Made by a program: the position numbers and the translations under genes
Notes under the pieces: generated by a model
Seen by the model: only the letters and a program-made list of their open reading frames with translations
Told to the model about the DNA's origin: nothing
The model's database searches: none
Part shown: positions 1-6,803 of the stretch, in pieces
Position numbering within the stretch: the stretch's first letter is position 1
Layout: each line of letters opens with the position of its first letter
NCBI GenBank assembly: GCA_035647835.1
Contig: DASRMS010000090.1
Coordinates: forward strand, 1 to 8,977
Length of the DNA: 8,977 nt
Origin: UBA9865 sp035647835
GTDB lineage: Bacteria > Bacillota > Dethiobacteria > Dethiobacterales > Dethiobacteraceae
Direction: 5' to 3'

Positions 1-2
1 CA

Positions 3-341
3 CCAACTAAAGAAACAATCAAGCGTGCAACGATCCGGGATATGAAAGCCCTGGGTACACACAAGCCCGAATATAACCGGCTCATTGATACATACGCAGA
101 TTTGGTTGCTCAATATTGCGAAATAAACCAGCGCTTTAAGAACAGCGATTACGCGTTTCAAGTGCCCACCGCAGACGGCGGCAGCAAAAAAGCACCCATT
201 GTGGCCACGCTTGAGAATTTACGAAAAGATATTTTGGCATACTCCGACCGGCTATGTCTGAACCCAAAGAGCCTGGAAACCGTAACGGCTGAAACCGGTA
301 AAAAATCGGTACTGGCCGAGGCACTTAAAAAATTAAGTTGA
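3..341 (+). CDS. terS: Phage terminase small subunit, P27 family (5' end cut by window)
   Basis: Small terminase subunits bind the packaging site on phage DNA and load the large subunit. The reading frame is open from base 3 with no start before the edge. The first ATG at 42 falls inside what looks like conserved protein (PTKETIKRATIRDMKALG before and across it), so the true start probably lies upstream and this copy is 5'-partial. The visible 113 residues carry the P27-like pattern KPEYNRLIDTYADLVAQY (helical, near the start), a basic middle (GGSKKAPIVATLENLRKDI) and the LGLTP-like segment LCLNPKSLE towards the C terminus. It ends in a TGA at 339-341 that overlaps the TTG start of the large terminase. 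Family assignment rests on these patterns plus position directly before terL. The alternative, a start at ATG 42 giving 99 residues, is less likely. Confidence 0.85.
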   Translation, partial: PTKETIKRATIRDMKALGTHKPEYNRLIDTYADLVAQYCEINQRFKNSDYAFQVPTADGGSKKAPIVATLENLRKDILAYSDRLCLNPKSLETVTAETGKKSVLAEALKKLS

Positions 342-2059
342 CAGTAAAAAACAAGAACTACAGTGTGGTAATGGAGTATGCCAACAGCATTGTCGAGGGT
401 AGAAAAGTAGCATGTAAAGAAACAATCCAAATGTGTCAGCGGTTTCTTGACGATCTCAAAAACCCGGCCTACGATTTTAAGCCCAAAGACGCTGAATTTG
501 TAATCGGGATCATTAAAACAACCTTTGTCCATCAAAAAGGCGAGGACATGGACGGCCACCCACTACGGGGCAGGCCGTTTTTGTTTGAGCCCTGGCAGAA
601 ATTTGTTGTTTACAACCTGTTAGGATTTTTCCACAAGGGGACAATTTTAAGGCGATACAAAGAAGCATTTATAATGCTGCCCCGGAAATCTGGTAAAACG
701 CCATTTATGTCGGCCCTGGCCTGGGGCATTGGACTGCTGGAAAGAAAGTCCGGGGCTGAAATTGTTATCGTCGGGGCATTGCTCAAACAAGCCTTGCAAA
801 GTTTTAATTTTTTGTTGTATAACATCCGCAATATGGGCGATGATGGCTGGTTTCGCATCCTGGATAATAACCAGGAACATTCTATTTCCGGCGATCTGGA
901 TGATGGTTACATGCGGATTGAAACCATTGCTGGCAACTCCGACCGCATGGACAGCTTAAACACCCTGGTACAAATACTGGACGAACTACACCTCTACAAA
1001 AACGCAAGCCAATACAACACGATCAAAGAATCTGGTAAAGCATACCGGAACAGTTTGTGCATCGGCATCACCACCGCCGGGGATGATATGACGTCTTTTT
1101 GCTACCAGCGCAAAAAATACTGTCAAAAAATCCTTGATGGTACCGTTAAGGATGAGCAATATTTTGTGCTAATCGCCAAAGCCGATGTGGATGAGGCAGG
1201 GAACGTGGATTACACTAACCCGATTGAGCATGAAAAGGCTAACCCGAATTACAACGTGTCAGTGTCGGGCCGGGAACTCATGAACGATGCAGAGCAAGCC
1301 CAAAACGATCCACAACAACGCAAGTCATTCCTTGCAAAATCACTTAATGTTTACACGTCGGCAATGAAGGCCTATTTTAACCTGGATGAATTTCGGGCCA
1401 GTGACCGCAAATACAAGTGGACCATGGCGGAACTGGCCAGGCTACCCGTGGAGTGGTACGGCGGGGCAGACCTGGCTAAACTTCACGACTTGTGCGGCAC
1501 CTGCCTGTACGGGTCCTATGGTGATGTTGATATAGCCATTACCCACGCCTTTTTTCCGGTGGTTGCGGCGCACGTTAAGGCCGACGAGGATAACATCCCG
1601 CTGTTTGGCTGGCAGGATGACGGGTGGCTAACAATGACTAACACCCCGGTGACTGATTATCAGGCAGTAGTGCGGTGGTTTTTGGAGATGAAGAAGAAGG
1701 GTTTTTATATTAAGCAAATCGGTCTAGATAAGAAGTTTGGGCGCGAGTTTCACCTTGAGGGAAGAAAAGCGGGTTTAAGGGTGGTTGATGCCCCGCAGTT
1801 ATACTTTTTTAAATCCGAGGGCTTCCGACGTATCGAAGCTAAAGTTAAATCAAGCAAATTTTACTACCTACATAGTGACGCATACGAATACTGTGTATCT
1901 AATGTTAGGGCTATTGAGCAGGTCGATGACGCTGTTAGGTACGAAAAAGTAATGCCTAACCAGCGTATTGATCTCTTTGATGCAAGTGTATTTGCAGCAA
2001 TGGAAATGTTAAAAAATTTGCAAAAGGCGGGAACCGCAAGAAAGTGGCTTAATGGCTAG
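338..2059 (+). CDS. terL: Phage terminase large subunit (packaging ATPase and nuclease, Terminase_1/YmfN-like)
   Basis: This is the motor that translocates DNA into the prohead and cuts it. The 573 residues match the usual length. ATPase motifs are visible: Walker A PRKSGKT (about 115-121), Walker B VQILDELH (211-218, D215/E216) and a coupling motif ITTAGDD (244-250). The RNase H-like nuclease half shows GGADLA (D378), IGLDKKFG (D464) and RIDLFDASVFA (D545/D548) as candidate metal-binding acidic residues. The start is TTG 338, overlapping the terS stop (TTGA); no good Shine-Dalgarno sequence precedes it, so translation is probably coupled to terS. GTG 365 or ATG 371 are alternatives that would remove only 9-11 residues. 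The gene is intact, so the HNH cassette downstream did not truncate it. Confidence 0.95.
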   Translation: MTVKNKNYSVVMEYANSIVEGRKVACKETIQMCQRFLDDLKNPAYDFKPKDAEFVIGIIKTTFVHQKGEDMDGHPLRGRPFLFEPWQKFVVYNLLGFFHKGTILRRYKEAFIMLPRKSGKTPFMSALAWGIGLLERKSGAEIVIVGALLKQALQSFNFLLYNIRNMGDDGWFRILDNNQEHSISGDLDDGYMRIETIAGNSDRMDSLNTLVQILDELHLYKNASQYNTIKESGKAYRNSLCIGITTAGDDMTSFCYQRKKYCQKILDGTVKDEQYFVLIAKADVDEAGNVDYTNPIEHEKANPNYNVSVSGRELMNDAEQAQNDPQQRKSFLAKSLNVYTSAMKAYFNLDEFRASDRKYKWTMAELARLPVEWYGGADLAKLHDLCGTCLYGSYGDVDIAITHAFFPVVAAHVKADEDNIPLFGWQDDGWLTMTNTPVTDYQAVVRWFLEMKKKGFYIKQIGLDKKFGREFHLEGRKAGLRVVDAPQLYFFKSEGFRRIEAKVKSSKFYYLHSDAYEYCVSNVRAIEQVDDAVRYEKVMPNQRIDLFDASVFAAMEMLKNLQKAGTARKWLNG

Positions 2060-2078
2060 GTTTATGATAAAATGTGGT

Positions 2079-2132
2079 TGTGGGATAGCCCGACGGGGCG
2101 ACAAGCATGGTTTCCCGACCATGTTTCCCACA
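2079..2132 (+). promoter_or_regulatory. Predicted three-way-junction RNA leader upstream of the HNH gene
   Basis: The stems are read directly from the sequence. An outer perfect 7-bp stem pairs TGTGGGA (2079-2085) with TCCCACA (2126-2132). Inside are hairpin A, GCCC/GGGC with a GACG loop (2088-2099), and hairpin B, an 8-bp stem AGCATGGT/ACCATGTT with one G-U pair (2104-2111 with 2118-2125) and the loop TTCCCG. Hairpin B abuts the outer stem, so the two could stack coaxially. There is no U tract, so it is not an intrinsic terminator. The hairpin B loop TCCCG is complementary to CGGGA at 2144-2148 and at 2156-2160, and the latter overlaps the HNH ribosome binding site. I did not recognise a known riboswitch or ribozyme class. 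The function is inferred. Confidence 0.55.
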
Positions 2133-2136
2133 TTAG

Positions 2137-2142
2137 TATAAT
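2137..2142 (+). promoter_or_regulatory. Possible -10 box (TATAAT) for the HNH gene
   Basis: This is a perfect TATAAT 30 bases before the HNH start codon and just after the structured leader. The expected start of transcription, about 2149, would leave a short 5' leader that keeps the ribosome binding site but drops the three-way junction. No good -35 hexamer sits at 16-18 bp spacing (CCCGAC at 17), and there is no extended TG motif, so promoter strength is doubtful. A TATAAT can also occur by chance. Confidence 0.4.
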
Positions 2143-2156
2143 TCGGGACGCACTAC

Positions 2157-2164
2157 GGGAGGTG
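2157..2164 (+). promoter_or_regulatory. Ribosome binding site of the HNH gene
   Basis: GGGAGGTG lies 8 bases before ATG 2173, a strong Shine-Dalgarno sequence that fixes the start. Its 5' part (CGGGA, 2156-2160) is complementary to the loop of the upstream hairpin B, so it could be masked in long read-through transcripts. Confidence 0.75.
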
Positions 2165-2172
2165 TATTTTTT

Positions 2173-2904
2173 ATGCAATTAACAAAGATTTGTACAAAGT
2201 GTGGAAAGGTATTCCCTGCCACGAAAGACCACTTCCATGCGGCGAAGTTGGGGAAGTATGGCCTAACAGCCATTTGCAAGGGGTGCTCGGCAAAGTATAA
2301 AAAGGACTATCGGCGCAAAAACAAGGAGCGAATATCTGAACAAAATAGGCAATATTATATGGAAAACCGGGAGCATTGTTTGACCGTTAGGGGGATATGG
2401 AGAAAGCGGAACCCGGAATATTTCAAAGAGTGGTACGAGCGGAATAAGGATTATTCGGCTCAATACGATAAATATTATCGGAAACAAAATGGGCACAGGA
2501 TAAGGGACCGGCAAAGTAACTGGTATCATAGAAACAAAGATAGAATAATCAGGATGCGGGCACAATATAAAAAGGAAAATCGGTTTAAGGTAAGGACATG
2601 GGAAAACAAAAGGCGAACAATGAAGGCAGCGCTACCATGTGACTTAACGCCAGAAGATTGGGTGGAGATAAAAGCGAGCTTTGGCTATAAGTGTGCCTAC
2701 TGCGGGAGAAAAAAGAGCCTTACGCAGGATCACTTTGTCCCCCTCTCGAAGGGGGGAGCATTCACCAAAGATAACATCATCCCCGCCTGCTTAAGTTGCA
2801 ATTGCAGCAAGCACGATAAGGATTTTAATGAGTGGTATCCTAACCATAAACACTACTCAAGAGCACGGGAAGATAAAATCCTAGATCATTTAGGACATAA
2901 GTAG
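2173..2904 (+). CDS. HNH endonuclease with N-terminal zinc ribbon and basic 15-residue repeats
   Basis: This is a probable DNA endonuclease of 243 residues in three parts. The N terminus holds a CxxC...CxxC zinc ribbon (C7/C10 and C35/C38). The middle (about 40-142) is rich in K, R, Y and W and carries an Asn every 15 residues, suggesting a repetitive helical DNA-binding arm. The C terminus has a canonical HNH core: CAYC (C174/C177), QDHFVPLSKGG (catalytic H187), KDNIIPACLSC (N201, C206/C209) and a following N/H-rich segment. It sits between terL and the portal gene with its own ribosome binding site, a TATAAT box and a terminator, like a free-standing homing endonuclease. HNH proteins next to terminase genes can also aid packaging cleavage (known for HK97 gp74-type proteins), but those are usually shorter and lack such an arm. 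Nuclease activity is well supported; the biological role is not. Confidence 0.88.
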   Translation: MQLTKICTKCGKVFPATKDHFHAAKLGKYGLTAICKGCSAKYKKDYRRKNKERISEQNRQYYMENREHCLTVRGIWRKRNPEYFKEWYERNKDYSAQYDKYYRKQNGHRIRDRQSNWYHRNKDRIIRMRAQYKKENRFKVRTWENKRRTMKAALPCDLTPEDWVEIKASFGYKCAYCGRKKSLTQDHFVPLSKGGAFTKDNIIPACLSCNCSKHDKDFNEWYPNHKHYSRAREDKILDHLGHK

Positions 2905-2909
2905 AAAAG

Positions 2910-2941
2910 AAAAGCACTTACTAAAAAGTAGGTGCTTTTTT
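2910..2941 (+). terminator. Intrinsic terminator after the HNH gene
   Basis: AAAAGCACTTAC (2910-2921) pairs with GTAGGTGCTTTT (2928-2939), 12 bp with one G-U pair around a TAAAAA loop, followed by a T run. It begins five bases after the HNH stop. It would stop transcripts of the HNH cassette, and also late transcripts running from the terminase genes into the portal gene unless these are antiterminated or it leaks. Confidence 0.85.
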
Positions 2942-2968
2942 ATGTGCAACTAAAAAGGAGGTGGATAG

Positions 2969-4180
2969 GTGAATTTACTTAAACGGATTAAAAACATTGG
3001 ACGAAAGAGGGCTGATCCCAGTATATCCCAGGATTATGCGGCACACTGGCTACTTACCCAGGGTGGGCTGCTTGATGATCTTAATGTGCCGGGCTACACC
3101 AGACTAAGCAATAACCCGGAAGTGAGGATGGCAGCGCACAAGATTGCGGAGCTGATTAGCTCCATGACCATCCACCTGATGCAAAATACCGCCGACGGTG
3201 ACATCCGGGTTGTAAACGAGCTATCCCGCAAAATAGACATTAACCCGTATAGCTTAATGACCCGCAAAGCATGGGTTTATAACATTGTTTATACTATGCT
3301 GCTGGACGGTAACGGTAACAGCGTGGTATTTCCAAAAATTAAAAACGGATTGATTGACGAGTTAGTCCCGCTGCAACCCTGGCAAATAAGCTTTGGACCT
3401 ACTGACGCCGGGTATGAAATAACTTACGGCCATAAAAAACTGGCCCACAATGAGGTACTACACTTCGCCATAAACCCCGATCCGAACGAACCATACCGTG
3501 GCCGAGGGTACCGGGTAGTGCTCAGGGATATTGCCAACAACCTAAAGCAAGCCACCGCAACTAAAAAGGGATTTATGAGCGGTAAATACATGCCTAGCCT
3601 AATAGTTAAGGTGGATGCCATGACCGCTGAACTGGCCAGCGAGGAAGGCCGGGAAGGGGTGTATCAGAAATATCTTGAATCCTCCGAAGCCGGGCGGCCA
3701 TGGATCATCCCGGCTGAATTATTGGAGATTGACCAGGTGAAACCGTTGACTCTGCAAGACTTGGCTATTAACGACGCTGTGGAGATCGACAAGCGCACGG
3801 TGGCGGGTGTCTTTGGTGTACCAGCGTTTTTTTTAGGCGTCGGCAAGTACAACAAAGATGAGTATAACAATTTTATTAACTCTACTATCCTGCCCCTGGC
3901 TAAAGGCGTGGAGCAGGAATTAACCCGGAAACTATTATACAGTCCGGACTTGTATTTCAAGTTTAACCCCCGCAGTTTATACGCCTACGACATAAAAGAA
4001 CTAGCCGATGTAAGCGGAAACATGTATGTCCGGGGCATCATGACGGGCAACGAGGTCCGGGACTGGCTGGGATTATCACCGCTGGAAGGTTTGTCGGAGT
4101 TGGTTATTTTGGAGAACTACATACCAGCGGGCATGATAGGCGACCAGAAAAAACTTAACCCAAAAGGGGGTGAGGATTAA
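2969..4180 (+). CDS. Phage portal protein, HK97/SPP1-type
   Basis: The portal forms the dodecameric ring at the unique head vertex through which DNA enters and leaves, and onto which the terminase and connectors dock. At 403 residues it has the normal length for the HK97 portal family. Typical segments are LLDGNGNSVVFPK (about 111-123), EVLHFAINPDP followed by YRGRGYR (162-182), the FGVPAFFLG block with DEYNNFINSTILPL after it (282-310), and the C-terminal MTGNEVRDWLGLSPLEG (358-374). The start is GTG 2969, five bases after a strong AAGGAGGTG (2955-2963). The stop overlaps the protease start (TAATG at 4178-4182). A run of eight T at 3827-3834 lies in frame and does not break the gene. Confidence 0.95.
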   Translation: MNLLKRIKNIGRKRADPSISQDYAAHWLLTQGGLLDDLNVPGYTRLSNNPEVRMAAHKIAELISSMTIHLMQNTADGDIRVVNELSRKIDINPYSLMTRKAWVYNIVYTMLLDGNGNSVVFPKIKNGLIDELVPLQPWQISFGPTDAGYEITYGHKKLAHNEVLHFAINPDPNEPYRGRGYRVVLRDIANNLKQATATKKGFMSGKYMPSLIVKVDAMTAELASEEGREGVYQKYLESSEAGRPWIIPAELLEIDQVKPLTLQDLAINDAVEIDKRTVAGVFGVPAFFLGVGKYNKDEYNNFINSTILPLAKGVEQELTRKLLYSPDLYFKFNPRSLYAYDIKELADVSGNMYVRGIMTGNEVRDWLGLSPLEGLSELVILENYIPAGMIGDQKKLNPKGGED

Positions 4181-4764
4181 TGCGAGATAAAAAACAAACA
4201 CGCAGTTTACAAACTGAATTAAAAACTAGAGCCGAAACCGATGGCGAAAACCTGTACATCGAGGGGTATTTTGCAGTGTTTAATAGGCAGACAGAATTTT
4301 GGCCCGGAGCCTTTGAAGAAATTGCACCCGGTGCATTTGACAACACCCTGGGCAATGATGTCCGAGCCTTGATAAATCACGACAGCACTTTGGTGTTGGG
4401 GCGCAATAAATCAGGCACCTTGGAACTCAAAACAGACAACCATGGCTTATGGGGGCGAGTAAAAATAAACCCCAACGACACCGATGCGCTCAACACCTAC
4501 GAGCGGGTTAAACGGGGGGACGTTACCGGATGTTCCTTTGGCTTTAACATTGTGTCCGAAGAAACCGAGTGGCGGGACGACGGGTCGGTAAAGTGGACTA
4601 TCACTGGCGTCGACTTACACGAGGTTAGCATTTGCACCTTCCCTCAATATGAGGATACCGGGGTACAGGCCAGAAAAGCGGAAGTTGCCCAGCACCAGCA
4701 AAGGCAATTAGAGGTAAGAAAAAAGAAATTGAAAGAGAGGTTGAGTAAATGCTTAGGCAATTAG
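4180..4764 (+). CDS. Prohead maturation protease, HK97 gp4-like (peptidase S78/U35)
   Basis: This serine protease is packaged inside the immature shell, where it cuts off the scaffold region of the capsid protein and then itself. The 194 residues include IEGYFAVFN (27-35) and PGAFEEIAPGAFDNTL (42-57), the catalytic-His motif RALINHD (H67), the nucleophile motif TGCSFGFN (S119) and LHEVSICTFP with E148 as likely third residue. The C terminus (165-194) is highly basic and Gln/Lys-rich, likely a disordered tail. It starts at ATG 4180 overlapping the portal stop, with AGGGGGTGAGG upstream. Its last 16 bases overlap the capsid gene, which supports coupled translation. Confidence 0.93.
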   Translation: MRDKKQTRSLQTELKTRAETDGENLYIEGYFAVFNRQTEFWPGAFEEIAPGAFDNTLGNDVRALINHDSTLVLGRNKSGTLELKTDNHGLWGRVKINPNDTDALNTYERVKRGDVTGCSFGFNIVSEETEWRDDGSVKWTITGVDLHEVSICTFPQYEDTGVQARKAEVAQHQQRQLEVRKKKLKERLSKCLGN

Positions 4765-6041
4765 TTTTAGCAAAAAAACTGAAGGCCCTGCGCAAAGAAA
4801 TTGGGGGGTTGGACACCCAGCAGGGAGCACTAACAAAGAAGCGCGATGAGCTTGCAGCGGCCATTGAAGAAGCTGGGACAGATGAAGAGCTTCAGCTGGT
4901 GGAAGAAGAAGTAACCAAGGTCGAGGGTGAGCAGGTTGAGCTGACCGAAAAGAAAAGTAAACTGGAAGAAGAAATTGCAAAGATTGAAACCGAGCTCCAG
5001 GAGCTTAACTCCAAGGAGCCAACAAATAACGACAGAAAAAGGGGTGTGGGTGGTATGAGGGATGCGGAAATGCGCAAAACAATTATTGACTTTGTAAGGA
5101 CTAAAGGGCAAAGCCTGAAGCATTACAGGGAGGAGCCTGAAAGTAACCTGCCTGAAGATGTGGGTTTCAAAGTTATTGTAGACCCGGAAGATTCGGGATC
5201 GCTTATTTTCCCGGAAGAAATTATGGCACCGGTGAAAGAAAAACGGGAAGTTGTAGACCTGGAGAGGTATGTGCGGACTATCCCGGTAAACCGTGGGTCC
5301 GGTAAAATCCCGATCATTAAAAAGTCCGGCGGTCGCATGGTGACCGTCGAGGAATTAAAACAAAACCCGGCACTTGAGCACCCGCAATTTGCCCAGGTTA
5401 GCTATGACATCGACACGTACCGCGGGTATATTCCGATCTCCGAAGAAGCTGTGGACGATGCGGATTACAACGTTATCGGTCTAATTGCCGAAGAAATCGC
5501 TGACCAGGAACTCAACACCAAAAACGACGCTATTGCCGGTATACTCAAGGATGCTCCGGCACCGTCATACACGGGGACCGGCGAACTGAAGACCGCCGAC
5601 CCCGTGGAAGGTCTGGACGGGCTCAAAGAAGTGCTAAACAAAAAGCTAAAGCGCATTTATAACGCCAAGCTGTTTGTGACATCCAGCCTGTATCACGAAC
5701 TGGACACCGTGAAGGACAAAGAAGGGCGCTACCTGCTGCAGGACAGTATCACTGCTGCGTCCGGCAAATCCTTCGCTGGCCGTGAGGTGGTCGTGCTGGA
5801 TGATGACATCCTGGGTGACGATGACACCAACCTGAACGCCTTTATCGGTGATGCCCGTGAGTATTGCGGATTGTTTGACCGCAAGAAAGTATCGTTGCGG
5901 TGGATGGACAACAATATCTACGGCCAACTGTTGGCTGGCGTAGTGCGTTTTGATACCGGGGTGCTAGATGAGAATGCTGGGTTTTATGTAACCTACGAAC
6001 CCGAAAAGAACGAGGCTGGGGAAGAAGGGGGAAACGAGTAG
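4749..6041 (+). CDS. Major capsid protein, HK97 fold with N-terminal coiled-coil scaffold domain
   Basis: The 430-residue protein forms the shell. Residues about 5-90 are strongly charged (E/K-rich heptads such as EELQLVEEEVTKVEGEQ) and predict a coiled coil, matching the delta (scaffold) domain of HK97-type capsid proteins that the protease removes. A linker NNDRKRGVGGMRDAEM (93-108) follows and is a plausible cleavage zone. The remainder looks like the shell domain: VIVDPEDSGSLIFPEEI, the E-loop-like region with PVNRGSGKIPI, SYDIDTYRGYIPISEEAVDDA (spine and P-domain), and the A-domain towards YGQLLAGVVRFDTGVLDENAGFYVTY. The start is ATG 4749 with AGAGAGG (4734-4740). An internal ATG at 5055 is preceded by a G-rich stretch. 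The C terminus is acidic and Gly/Glu-rich. Confidence 0.95.
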   Translation: MLRQLVLAKKLKALRKEIGGLDTQQGALTKKRDELAAAIEEAGTDEELQLVEEEVTKVEGEQVELTEKKSKLEEEIAKIETELQELNSKEPTNNDRKRGVGGMRDAEMRKTIIDFVRTKGQSLKHYREEPESNLPEDVGFKVIVDPEDSGSLIFPEEIMAPVKEKREVVDLERYVRTIPVNRGSGKIPIIKKSGGRMVTVEELKQNPALEHPQFAQVSYDIDTYRGYIPISEEAVDDADYNVIGLIAEEIADQELNTKNDAIAGILKDAPAPSYTGTGELKTADPVEGLDGLKEVLNKKLKRIYNAKLFVTSSLYHELDTVKDKEGRYLLQDSITAASGKSFAGREVVVLDDDILGDDDTNLNAFIGDAREYCGLFDRKKVSLRWMDNNIYGQLLAGVVRFDTGVLDENAGFYVTYEPEKNEAGEEGGNE

Positions 6042-6052
6042 AGGCGTTCAGC

Positions 6053-6205
6053 ATGCCCGCCTCGGCGATGCCTGTTGACCTAGAGGCGATGACCAAGACT
6101 GAACTGATGGACTTTGCCAATGAGCACGGCATTGAAGGGCTGAACGCACGAATGTTGAAGGCGGATATAATTGTCGCCATTAAGGGGGCGATGGGATGGA
6201 TGTAA
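6053..6205 (+). CDS. Small protein with HeH/Rho_N-like helix-extended-loop-helix motif
   Basis: This 50-residue gene is shorter than usual ORF cut-offs: MPASAMPVDLEAM followed by TKTELMDFANEHGI, then GLNARMLKADIIVAIKG. The pattern (M-T-K-x-E-L-x-x-F-A-x-x-x-G-I ... K-A-D-I-I-x-A-I) fits the short HeH/LEM or Rho N-terminal family domains often encoded between capsid and connector genes in phages. It starts at ATG 6053, eight bases after GAGG (6041-6044), 11 bases beyond the capsid stop. Its end overlaps the next gene by 10 bases, a common sign of a real, coupled gene. ATG 6068 or 6089 are alternative starts. The function in the particle is unknown; nucleic-acid binding is a family-based guess. 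Confidence 0.72.
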   Translation: MPASAMPVDLEAMTKTELMDFANEHGIEGLNARMLKADIIVAIKGAMGWM

Positions 6206-6474
6206 ACACTGTTTTGGGGCTAGTAAAGGCTCGTATAGGACTAACCACTGAGGTAAGGGACACATACCTTGTCGCTATCATAGAGGGCGTTACAAGCGAA
6301 TTAGGAGACGAGAAGGGGTTGGTGCTTGATGGTACCAACCCTTATCATTTGATGTTTGTGGTGGACTTCGCTACTTGGAGATATCAGAACAGGGATGAGC
6401 CAGGGGCCCTGCCCCGGCACTTGCAATTCAGGCTTCACAACCTCATTATCCACCATGGCGGTGATAGCCAATGA
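6196..6474 (+). CDS. Head-tail connector, gp6-like (adaptor)
   Basis: This probable adaptor protein forms a ring beneath the portal. The 92 mostly helical residues begin MDVNTVLGLVKARIGL and continue with RDTYLVAIIEGVTSELG, then MFVVDFATWRYQNRDEPGALPRHLQF. This is the typical arrangement of phage gp6/YqbG-like connectors: short length, two early helices, and the aromatic ATWRYQNRD segment with PRHLQFRLHNLII. It starts at ATG 6196 behind AAGGGGGCG (6182-6190) and overlaps the preceding small gene. The stop shares bases with the next start (ATGA, 6471-6474). The assignment relies on pattern plus position and is fairly secure. Confidence 0.8.
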   Translation: MDVNTVLGLVKARIGLTTEVRDTYLVAIIEGVTSELGDEKGLVLDGTNPYHLMFVVDFATWRYQNRDEPGALPRHLQFRLHNLIIHHGGDSQ

Positions 6475-6803
6475 CCTATGACCATGAGTTGGTGCTGATT
6501 GCCTGGGGCGTGGAAGAGGACGAAATCGGCCAGCAAATACCGGTTAAAACAAGAACGCAAATACTTTGCAAAGTGAAATCTATTGGTCGATCTGAATTTT
6601 ACGACGCAGCTATGACAGGACTAAAGCCGGAAATAGTCTTTGTAATTCATGAGGCAGAGTATGGCGAAGAGCGGGAAGTGGAGTTTGAGGAACAGAAATA
6701 CAAGGTGCTCAGGACTTACAAAGGCGGCATGACCTCCCATGGCTCCAAACTGGCCTTTGACGAGATGGAGCTAACCTGCGAGAGGATGGCTGACGATGGC
6801 TAA
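6471..6803 (+). CDS. Head-tail joining protein, SPP1 gp16-like stopper
   Basis: This 110-residue, beta-rich protein closes the head after packaging and joins it to the tail. The characteristic segments are VKSIGRSEFYDAAMTGLKPE (about 35-54), EREVEFEEQKYKVLRTYKG (67-85) and a final strand DEMELTCERM (97-106), the usual signature of the Phage_H_T_join family. It starts at ATG 6471, overlapping the previous stop by four bases, and ends eight bases inside the next gene. Base composition here is still like that of the head genes. Confidence 0.85.
   Translation: MTYDHELVLIAWGVEEDEIGQQIPVKTRTQILCKVKSIGRSEFYDAAMTGLKPEIVFVIHEAEYGEEREVEFEEQKYKVLRTYKGGMTSHGSKLAFDEMELTCERMADDG

Noticed and set aside
158..559. 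Open frame of 133 codons on the - strand across the terS/terL junction, and other long antisense frames in terL, portal and capsid genes
   Set aside because: They lie opposite well-recognised + strand genes, have no recognisable domain and no gene-like neighbours; they are by-products of codon use on the + strand.
2079..2132. Structured leader as a twister or hammerhead ribozyme, or as an IscB/HEARO-type guide RNA
   Set aside because: The conserved core motifs of twister and hammerhead (for example CUGAUGA) are missing, and the HNH protein has no RuvC part, so it is not IscB-like.
2054..2974. Similar short sequences GGCTAGGTTTAT (2054) and GGATAGGTGAAT (2963) as direct repeats flanking the HNH cassette
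   Set aside because: Only about 9 of 12 bases agree, and the second copy is part of the portal ribosome binding site and start; chance similarity is likely.
3827..3834. Run of eight T in the portal gene as a possible slippage or frameshift site
   Set aside because: The frame continues correctly through it into a conserved portal segment, and neither shifted frame adds a plausible product.
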